From Elysia marginata (taxonomy: Eukaryota > Mollusca > Gastropoda > Plakobranchidae), in the NCBI GenBank assembly GCA_019649035.1, contig BMAT01000808.1, positions 205,751 to 229,613 on the forward strand: 23,863 bases of DNA, in the 5' to 3' direction. Shown piece after piece: positions 17,201 through 23,863 of the stretch. The notes beneath the pieces are model-generated. The model was not told where the DNA came from. It worked only from the letters and a program-made list of their open reading frames with translations, and ran no database searches. A program made the position numbers and the translations under genes. Positions within the stretch are counted from its first letter, which is position 1. Every line of letters begins with the position of its first letter.

Positions 17201-20200
17201 AAGGTACTTATTGTAGAGAATTTTAAGTTGTTTTTTTTTGTCTCATGTGTAATTTTGAAAACTCACCAGGTGGCTGCTGGTTCTAATCTATATCTGTGAC
17301 TGTTACTATTGGTATGACTTGGTGTACAAAATTCTCTGATGGCAATAAATTTAAGCCGTAGAACATCTTTAACTTATAGTGCCTCATCAAAGGGTGCAAG
17401 AAGGAAGGCGGAAAAGATTAATGTTTCACTAAGATGCATATCACCATGTTGAGATTTAAGTCAGAACCATCACCTCAAATATGCTATCAAGAGTTCCCAC
17501 TTATGGAGACCTTTGCTTTATACTTTTGATACCTCAAAGGATTTTTTCCACAACTTCTACATTTGAATCCATTGTTAAATTAGCGCTTTTCAAAGAGAAG
17601 CAAGTGAACAGGCTATATGCTGTGAAAACATGGAAATTATGCAAAACAGTAGAGAGCAGACTCAGGGGATTTGAGGGGAGATGTCTGAGAAGAATATTGG
17701 GCATTCGATGGGAGCATAGGGTCACAAATAAGAGGATAGCAGATCCGATTGAAGAGGAGGTTAAAACTAGAAGATGGAGATGGCTCTGACATGTACTCCG
17801 CATGGATAAAAATCGCCACCCAGTAGCACTGGCTTGGAACCCACAGGCCAGAGGGAAAGAGGCAGAAGTAGACTGCAGGGTACATGGAGGAGGACAGAGG
17901 ACAATGATAAATCAGGGGCTGACAAAACATTAAATGAGCTAAATTGGCTTGCACAGGATAGGGATGCTTGGAGAAATTTTGTTGGTGCCCTATGCTCTGG
18001 GAGAGATGTAGAGTAATCTGCACCTACTTGGAGGGTACGGAAAGAGATGCTCATTTCGTCTCTTTTCATTTCATTCAAGCCTTCATTTCATGGTGGATTC
18101 TAGAGCACTCACCATCGTTTAGAGTCAAATACATCTATTTCAAACCCCATGAGAATAATTTAACTTCAGATAATCCAAAAATTGAATAACCAGTGAATTA
18201 TAAGAAGGTTGAAATACATAGTCTGAATATAGTTTTTTATTTAAGTACTTGAATTATCTCAGTTTGAATTATGTGGACATGGCTATATTAAGTCAAAATT
18301 TTTTAAACCACAAAACATTTTCATAAAATTAGTGCCTTGATCACTGCTTATGTTTGACTTAAACCTTATTCTTTTGAGACATAGTTAAGAAAAAGAAAAG
18401 AAAAAGTAGACTTGGGAATGAGATTTGAGCAAAAATTATCGTTCTTGTTGGTAAACTTCCTCTTTGAAGTCAATTACTTGCAGGCAAGAACAATAATTTT
18501 GTGCACTGTTCTCATTCCCAATAGATGGATTTGGACTAGTTAGTGGGCTTTAATAGTTACACAGATTTCTTTATATTTTTATAAGAATTTTGTAGCCTTA
18601 GTATCAAACTACATGTCTTATTATCTACAAATTAGTCTAAAATTTACAAAATTAATGTATTCCCATAGCTGAGCAACAACAGTTCTTATCAACTTTAAAA
18701 CATATATGAGGCATCCAAGGTGAATAAGGCACAAGTTGTTCATATTAAGTTTAAGTTAAAGCCCTTTAAATAAAATAACTTGCAAAGTAGAAAACCATTT
18801 TTTTATAGTCTTGAAAATGGAATGAATCAGATACAGGTGAGGTAAAGTAAAAAATTTTCCACTTTGTCAAGGGTACTGAATACAATTTTAGTAATTTTAG
18901 TTCTGAATTGTGCCTGATTTCCTCTGGTCACCTCACAGTCACAAGTACACTGTACTACCTGACTTAGTGCAGAGCTTGCAGAAAAGAGCTGATTGGCTAG
19001 AAATCGACTGCAAGAGCCTCACTGCTCCTGTCAGTACAGACACATGAGAAATTTGACGCAGACAGTTAGTCAGGATACCACGGGTAACAATACTCTGCAG
19101 TCTGGAAAATAATATGAAAAAGATAACAGGATACAACAAAAAAGAAAGAAACAAAAGAAGCGAGGATTTCAGAGGTACTGAATTGAAGGTCCTGCTCTGG
19201 TGTGTTCAAAATAAATAATGATTGAAATATTGTAAAGGTATGAAATTAGCAGTGGAGAGAAGTAGGCTTTTTAGTGGAAATGCCCGAAATGTCTGCCTTT
19301 GGTATGATTCGAACCTTTGACTTATAGATGCTTCGGCACCCACCGCCTTGCCACTTAGAGAAACATAGCTTAAACCATGTCGCCACTACGCTCAGCATAC
19401 CTTTACACTATTTCAATCATCTGGTGTGTTCAAATTGCAATGTTGGGTAAAAGGGGGGAAAAGCATTAGTACAACACAGTCATTTCCTGGTATTTTGAAC
19501 TAAATGGGAACAAATTTTAACTTCATTATCTAAAGTTCTAGATACAATATGTAATACAAAAGAAGGATAAAACAGGTAATCTGAATGCTGTTTGATTTTT
19601 TTATTCAAATTATGCAGGTTTTAATTATTGGACCCAACTGTGCTACCATCCATTGGAATTTCTTGTTTGTTATGAAATTTTCGATTTTCTCTGGTAAGGC
19701 ACTAAAACAATACACAATTATTCTTTTGAGCCCATGCCGTTGCAGAAATACAAAAATACAACATTGGCATAAAAGCTCTTGAACCAGACCTCTCTACTCT
19801 ACTCTGCAGTATTTGATGTTTGGTTTTTGAGGAGTGACAATTTTTTTATTTTTCTGTAATTTATTTATGATGGCTTTTGCTTTGTTTTCCAAATTACAAC
19901 ACCTTGAGCCATATATTTGCAGATCAAAAGGTATTGTCCAAAACTTAAAAACATGGCCGTTTAACATTATACATGGTTACAAACATGTCATCAACATAGA
20001 ATTGAGCAAAAAAATCTGTTTGTTTCTTTTTCAATAACATGGCACTTTTATTCCTGATTTTATCAGGGCAGGTGAGATTTGCAGTTCCTTAGGAAGCTAT
20101 TCTGATTAACAAACTTTTGTGCTGTCTTCCTGTAATAACTTCATCTTTGTCTTTTTTTCCCTAGTATAAATATTCATAAGTTTTGAATTTGAATGACTAT

Positions 20201-20631
20201 ATTTATGCTTTACAGATGTCAAGAGTACATTACCTCTTACTTAACAGAGACTTTAAAATACTTTGAAATTAAGAGCTGCTTTTGAAAATAAGAACTGGTG
20301 CAGTGGTTATCTAAATCAATTATAGTAAGCTTTCGTATTCTTGTTTTTCTTTTCTTCTAAATCCTGATTATTGTACTTTATAACTTGACATGATTTGGCA
20401 TTTTTATAGCTGAATGAGACTCCTGTCAATAGTTCATGAAAGAAAAAAAAGCTCAGCACAGATCAAGATTTGAACCGAGTTTGACTTGGATGTAAAAAGT
20501 TAGTTTTCAGCTTATGGCCTTTGAAGGATTTTTTGCACTAACTTTGGAAGATGTTCATTGTGACAGTCCTGGCAGAGTAGTGTTAGCACATGAAGAGCTT
20601 GCACCATTACCTCAGGGGCACAGCTGCTATC
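14177..20631 (-). CDS. ATRIP: ATR-interacting protein (ATRIP) homologue, C-terminal third, six exons
   Basis: Joining 20631-20543, 19101-18959, 16744-16656, 16352-16266, 15336-15078 and 14262-14177 on the minus strand gives about 250 residues in constant phase with GT-AG introns. ATRIP is the obligate partner of the ATR kinase and brings it to RPA-coated single-stranded DNA. The C-terminal part is helical, HEAT-like and binds ATR. Seen here: leucine-rich helices (VMVQALHVLTLLCQDC; GAVRLLQSISSQSALF), an LLHAVAQADSAFLQHH segment and LLSGLRAVF, then WEFHSVEELCDFDPDLSDL and a short acidic tail. The segment order and the end match my knowledge of animal ATRIP, including the EExxxDDL-type PIKK-binding motif shared with NBS1 and Ku80. 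The full protein is usually about 800 residues; the N-terminal RPA-binding and coiled-coil parts lie right of the window. Identification is from recall, not a search. Confidence 0.78.
14263..15077. other. Last ATRIP intron
   Basis: AT-rich, with no repeat or coding signal recognised on either strand. It ends with the acceptor at 14263-14264 on the minus strand. Confidence 0.5.
15078..15336 (-). CDS. ATRIP: ATRIP exon: ATR-binding helical region
   Basis: The acceptor TTAACTTCCACCAG precedes CTTGTTTCTGGC. The donor GTATGT follows the first base of a codon, at 15077-15072. It codes for 86 residues, including LVSGIVLAMYKLFRFYQQ, a basic KKKKN stretch, GVTLLHAVAQADSAFLQHH, YVNLLSGLRAVFK and WEFH. 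An alternative reading runs past this donor to a stop at 14986-14988. The spliced form is preferred because it restores the conserved E-x-x-x-x-E-E-L-C motif across the junction. Confidence 0.82.
15337..16265. other. ATRIP intron without recognised content
   Basis: AT-rich intron. The minus-strand open stretch at 15478-15726 lacks matching splice signals and similarity and is treated as chance. Confidence 0.5.
16266..16352 (-). CDS. ATRIP: ATRIP exon
   Basis: The acceptor is TATCCTTACCAG; the donor GTTTGT follows GAG. Phase 0 at both ends, 29 codons, with SVIAMQQQGLQQLLSNSC and PCSNE. The Ser/Cys-rich end before a hydrophobic helix parallels the corresponding stretch of vertebrate ATRIP. Confidence 0.8.
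16656..16744 (-). CDS. ATRIP: ATRIP exon
   Basis: The acceptor is TTTACTCCTCAG; the donor is GAG/GTAAGC. Its first two bases complete a Glu codon begun in the previous exon. Then 29 codons including NCPLFLMHQVNANKNIPAK and IIVFYKE. Short exon recognised by strong splice sites and exact phase fit on both sides. Confidence 0.78.
17605..18085 (+). mobile_element. Decayed LINE 3' fragment (reverse transcriptase C-terminus)
   Basis: The plus strand reads LYAVKTWKL, then LRRILGIRWEHRVTNKRI and RRWRWL (17608-17786). A TGA at 17787-17789 stands where the family has a glycine, then HVLRMDKNRHPVALAWNP. After a frameshift near 17840 it continues RERGRSRLQGTWRRTE and ends WLAQDRDAWRNFVGALCS with a stop at 18014-18016. 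This is the standard tail of a LINE family common in invertebrates. It is 5'-truncated and antisense to ATRIP. The 3' boundary is approximate. Confidence 0.87.
18412..18521. mobile_element. Foldback (MITE-like) element of 110 bp
   Basis: Terminal inverted repeats of 36 and 37 bases: TTGGGAATGAGA at the left end and TCTCATTCCCAA at the right end pair exactly, and the inner parts AAAATTATCGTTCTTG and CAAGAACAATAATTTT pair with one mismatch. The loop is 37 bases. Flanks read TAGAC and TAGAT, a possible TAGA target duplication. No internal coding sequence. A non-autonomous DNA element is likely but the family is unknown. Confidence 0.65.
18959..19101 (-). CDS. ATRIP: ATRIP exon: HEAT-like helices
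   Basis: The acceptor is ATTATTTTCCAG; the donor is CAG/GTAGTA. One base completes a Lys codon, then 47 codons and one leftover base. Reads LQSIVTRGILTNCLRQ and VLTGAVRLLQSISSQSALF, two amphipathic helices of HEAT/ARM character. Confidence 0.82.
19211..19419 (-). mobile_element. tRNA-derived SINE, copy 2, with target duplication
   Basis: On the minus strand it carries an A-box-like TGGCAAGGCGG and a B-box GGTTCGAATCAT about 40 bases apart. The shared 3' part is AAGCCTACTTCTCTCCA, then CTGCTAATTTCATACC. Direct repeats TCTGGTGTGTTCAAA at 19196-19210 and 19420-19434 are a 15-bp target-site duplication. The ends of the element (19218-19242 and 19396-19420) are inverted repeats of 25 bases with one mismatch. 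A short TATTTAT tail follows the 3' end before the duplication. It lies in an ATRIP intron, in sense orientation. Confidence 0.85.
19435..20542. other. ATRIP intron without recognised content
   Basis: AT-rich, with scattered short open stretches (19585-19782, 19834-20037) lacking any recognisable domain. Confidence 0.5.
20543..20631 (-). CDS. ATRIP: ATRIP exon, most 5' one in the window
   Basis: The acceptor is CATCTGCATAG; the donor is AAA/GTTAGT. Starts in phase 0 with DSSCAPEVMVQALHVLTLL and ends HNEHLP plus two bases, which join the next exon to give Lys. The upstream exon was not found between 20632 and the LINE at 21313, so the next intron probably spans that LINE. Confidence 0.8.
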
Positions 20632-20870
20632 CTATGCAGATGAAGAAATGAAAGAAAGAAACATTTCCATAATTATCAAAACATGCTTTGAAATAAAAAT
20701 TACATAGAAACTAATTTAAAAGAGTAAAAAGCTGATATCATAAGAGAATTGAAACAGACTACATTACAGTGAATCTATTTCCATTCTAACCTAAAGTAGC
20801 TCACAAAAATGTAGATATTTATTTTGTAAAAAAAAAAAAATGTTCAGATGGTAAACTTTGTAAGTGACAT

Positions 20871-20958
20871 ATTGTAATCACATACCATAATCATTGTATA
20901 AGTATATCTTCTTCATTGTAATCACATACCATAATCATTGTATAAGTATATCTTCTTC
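20871..20958. repeat. Exact tandem duplication, 2 x 44 bp
   Basis: The unit starts ATTGTAATCACATACC and ends AGTATATCTTCTTC; copies at 20871-20914 and 20915-20958 are identical. A recent local duplication or an assembly effect. Confidence 0.95.
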
Positions 20959-22218
20959 AAAATATCTTTCTCCTTAGATTTTTGTGGGTTCTTTCACTCA
21001 TCAGAATTATAACATTTCCTCTTATGAAAGCAAAATATTTAATCTAAATTTGCTTTGAATGCACGAAAATTTTCCCTACAGAACATTCGTTCTGCACCAT
21101 CATCCCTATTTTTCTTCGTTTATATTTTATTATATTGTTCTTTTTTCCAGGAGAGAAACTAGTCATCAGCTGGTTTTGATTTTGGAGTTACCTACTTGCA
21201 TCAGAATGTACAGTAATGAGAGGTTGTGCCTTTTTATTCAGAAAAAGAGGGGACTGATTAATACTTGCAGGTAAAGTTTGCTAATCACTTTAAGGTAGTT
21301 TGTGATTATAGGATCAATTCAATTCAATAGTTTTATTAGGCCAGAGGCCAATTCATCAATAAAGTACAACATTCAATCTTTAAGTACAGTTATGAAGTAC
21401 GATTACCAATTAGATACATACACCTCGTGCTACGCAGCCTGAACACTCTCATTTACAAAACAAGATATTCTTCGCATAATCTCTCAACACTTGCACATAT
21501 AAAACAGATAGCATTTTAAGTTCTTGTTCATTCTTACTCTTGAAAAAAAGTTGACAAATTCAAACATATTGATTTCTCTGCAAGCTTCTCAGGCAAACAT
21601 CCTTGTCTACATAAATACAATTTACTGAATTCAATTAAACAATGGTAATCATCTTCAACGATTCCACAGACGCTTCATAATCTTTCATTAACAGGTACTC
21701 TTTGTGCCCCCCACCTACCCCGCTCAACATTAAATACATGGAAACAAAGACGAATTCTACTTAAGGAAATTCTGTGCCCTTTTACATATACACTCAAATA
21801 CATTTCATAACAAAAGGACAAATCAATATGTTTATACAATCTGTAACTACTGCTACTTTCAACCTCAGCCCATCAGTCCTGCAAAATATCTCTAATTCAT
21901 TCTCTTAAAATGGATGGAAACTGCAATTCATTATCAACACACTGATTAATCCAGGCGTACCCTAATCCACATTTATTTAAAACATCTCTAACAAGTGTGG
22001 CCCAGGTAGTAAAATTTGGATTTTCTAGAGACAATTTCAATAACTGATCGTACACTGATGATAGAAAAAGATTTTTGCGATCAGCGCTAATAGTTTTAAC
22101 CAATACTATATGACTTTAACCTTTTGTTGAACAAATAATGGGAAAATTCCTAGTTCAACGTATACAAAACAACTAGGGGTGCTACTTTTTACACAAAGAA
22201 TTAATTTTAGGAATGACA

Positions 22219-22276
22219 AAAAATATCTTTTGATAGGATCTGCTTTGAAAAATATCTTTTGATAGGATCTGCTTTC
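22219..22276. repeat. Tandem duplication with 29-bp period inside the LINE
   Basis: Two copies of AAATATCTTTTGATAGGATC plus TGCTTT, at 22219-22246 and 22248-22275, match over 28 positions. Local slippage within the decayed LINE. Confidence 0.92.
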
Positions 22277-23494
22277 GAAAGGCCCTAAACTTCACTACAA
22301 TGAGATTCAGGATTGGTTCAACAATACTATTAAAAAGTTGAAGTTGGGTACAGGGCAAAATTTCTGAGTTTTTAGATATTGATTTTTTTCACAGAGCACA
22401 CAATGCCTTCCTTGCTGACTTGAGGAGCTCTTGGGTGCCTATTCTAAACGTTCCCGTGCTGAAAAAATGATACATCAAATATTTCAAAAAAGATACAATG
22501 TCAATAGGGTACGTCTAATTGTCCTGTTTTGAAATTCTTCCCGCCTTTTTAAATACCACAATCTTAGTTTTATTAATTTTTACCATAAGTCCCCATTTCA
22601 TACAGTATGCGTGTAGTTTGTTTAAACATGGATGTAGACCATCCCTAGTCTCACTAAATAAAACCATATCATCAGCAAACATTAAAAGCTGAATTAATAC
22701 ATGTTATATTTTAAGGCCAATGCCGTTGTTCAGGTATCTAATAAAGCTGTTAACAAAAAGACTGAATAAAATCGGCGAAGTTATTTCTCCTTTCAAAAAG
22801 TTGCTTGTAAAATATCCCCTATTTTATTCTGTTTGTATTTTGAATTCAATTTTTGAGTACATGTTCTGTATGATTCTGACACACCTAGAGCTCACTCCTT
22901 CTTTCAATAATTAAGCCCACACTATTGTCCTATTCAAAAAGTCATAGGCTTTTTCATTATCCATAAAAGTGCCTTACTCCTTGAGAAGAATAGTTCCACA
23001 ATTCCATGCAACGCAAAAACAAAATTAGTGACCCCTAGCCCCTCCTAAAACCAAACTGTTCCTCCCCCATGATGCCCTCTTGCTCCGCTCATACTTATAG
23101 TCTTGTGTTTAGAATGTTTATAAACAATTTCCCCACACAGCTCAACAACGTTATACCCTGATAGTTATTTGCCTCACCTTTGTCCCCTTTCCCTTTGAAA
23201 ATTGGTACAATACTGCCTACCGTGCACCCTGAAGGGAAAAATTCTAACTGCAGAATGTTGTTGAACAACGCTAACAGGAAAACCTTCGTTGTAAAGGAAG
23301 AATGTTTGATAAATTTGTTCAAAATGTGATCACCACCAGATGCTTTACCCATCCTTAACTTGTCTATTGCTCGTTCTAGTTCAATCATGTCAATTGGCCC
23401 GTCTAAAATATTTAATGTCATGCCTTCTGTTTTTAACCCACTGTTTTCAATAATAAATTCCCTACACTCCTGACTTACTTCTGACTCCCTTTCT

Positions 23495-23557
23495 GCTACT
23501 TATTTAAAATGGTCAAAAAAGGTGCATTCATAGTTAGCGTGCTTTTTGTATTTATTG
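23495..23557. repeat. 63-bp direct repeat, copy 1 (copy 2 at 23753-23815)
   Basis: Both copies run from GCTACTTATTTAAAATGG to TTTTTGTATTTATTG without difference; flanks differ on both sides. Copy 1 lies in sequence that translates on the minus strand as the LINE's pre-RT segment; copy 2 is 258 bases further out. Confidence 0.95.
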
Positions 23558-23752
23558 CGCACTGAGTTTCAAAACTTCTTAAGGTTAAATCTACTTAAAA
23601 AGACATATGCATTAGCTTTGTGTCTACAATACTGGGAATGCAGAAAAGAGAACCTTAAAGCTGAAGTACATTTAGTATAAGCAAGTCAATTTTTTTGAAA
23701 GGAAGGTATATATTTTAGCTCTAAAAATATTGACAAAACAAGTAAGCTGTCG

Positions 23753-23815
23753 GCTACTTATTTAAAATGGTCAAAAAAGGTGCATTCATAGTTAGCGTGC
23801 TTTTTGTATTTATTG
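23753..23815. repeat. 63-bp direct repeat, copy 2
   Basis: Identical to 23495-23557. The bases after it, to the window end, do not resemble those after copy 1. Confidence 0.95.
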
Positions 23816-23863
23816 TATTTTATGGTATATATTGGTGAAACTGGCCGCAATCTGGCGACACGG

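Larger units (their letters stand above)
16745..18958. other. Large ATRIP intron carrying a LINE fragment and a foldback element
   Basis: About 2.2 kb. Apart from the LINE 3' fragment (17605-18085) and the foldback element (18412-18521), I see only AT-rich sequence and a short GTGTGCGAGTGCGTG run near 17163. Confidence 0.6.
21313..23863 (-). mobile_element. Decayed LINE with reverse transcriptase, 3' end at 21313
   Basis: Minus-strand reading from the window end downward: a pre-RT segment with YECTFFDHFK and AERESEVSQECREF (about 23545-23435), then RT blocks. These include LRMGKASGGDHILNKFIKHS, IVPIFKGKGDKGEANNYQGI and LLSCVGKLFINIL (23360-23095), GEEQFGFRRG, the catalytic FADD at 22679-22668 followed by HPCLNKLHAYCMKWGLMVKI, and a C-terminal part with NLFLSSVYDQLL and CGLGYAWINQCVDNE (22080-21930). 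Several frameshifts and stops. The 3' end is marked by CCTCTGGCCTAATAAAAC and TTGAA repeats (21330-21313). The 5' end lies outside the window. It is in the same orientation as ATRIP. Confidence 0.9.

Noticed and set aside
17534..18078. Minus-strand open stretches
   Set aside because: They are antisense shadows of the plus-strand LINE reverse transcriptase tail.

Overview
This is AT-rich, intron-rich genomic DNA from an invertebrate animal. The evidence is GT-AG introns, short conserved exons, several APE-type non-LTR retrotransposon families, a tRNA-derived SINE and degenerate tetranucleotide arrays. A cnidarian such as an anthozoan is a plausible source, but the sequence alone does not prove it.

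Two genes converge. On the plus strand, positions 1582 to 10336 carry the 3' half (eight exons, about 314 residues) of an SLC6 sodium/chloride-dependent transporter. It covers TM7 to TM12 and the cytosolic tail and is most like the glycine-transporter branch. On the minus strand, positions 20631 down to 14177 carry the last six exons (about 250 residues) of a protein I identify as ATRIP, the ATR-interacting checkpoint partner. It has a HEAT-like helical region and ends in a PIKK-binding motif. The 5' halves of both genes lie outside the window. All exon junctions keep phase and use GT-AG.

Layout: 1-1014 antisense LINE fragment; about 1100-1226 plus-strand retroposon 3' tail; 1226-1935 an SLC6 exon bracketed by complementary decayed tetranucleotide arrays; 2312-10336 the remaining SLC6 exons, whose introns hold decayed copies of one exon end, a SINE, an antisense RTE-like LINE and C-rich tracts; 10337-14140 intergenic, with a striking double hairpin (11535-11773) and a minisatellite touching the ATRIP 3' end; 14177-20631 ATRIP, whose introns hold a LINE 3' fragment, a 110-bp foldback element and a second SINE; 21313 to the end a decayed minus-strand LINE with its 3' tail at 21313.

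The two genes have no evident functional link; their neighbourhood looks like ordinary convergent packing. I found no operon, CRISPR array, tRNA or rRNA gene, and no promoter, because neither gene's 5' end is present. The best candidates for something undescribed are the double hairpin with a shared core, the inverted arrays around an SLC6 exon, the repeated exon-end/donor motif, and a SINE copy with 25-bp terminal inverted repeats.
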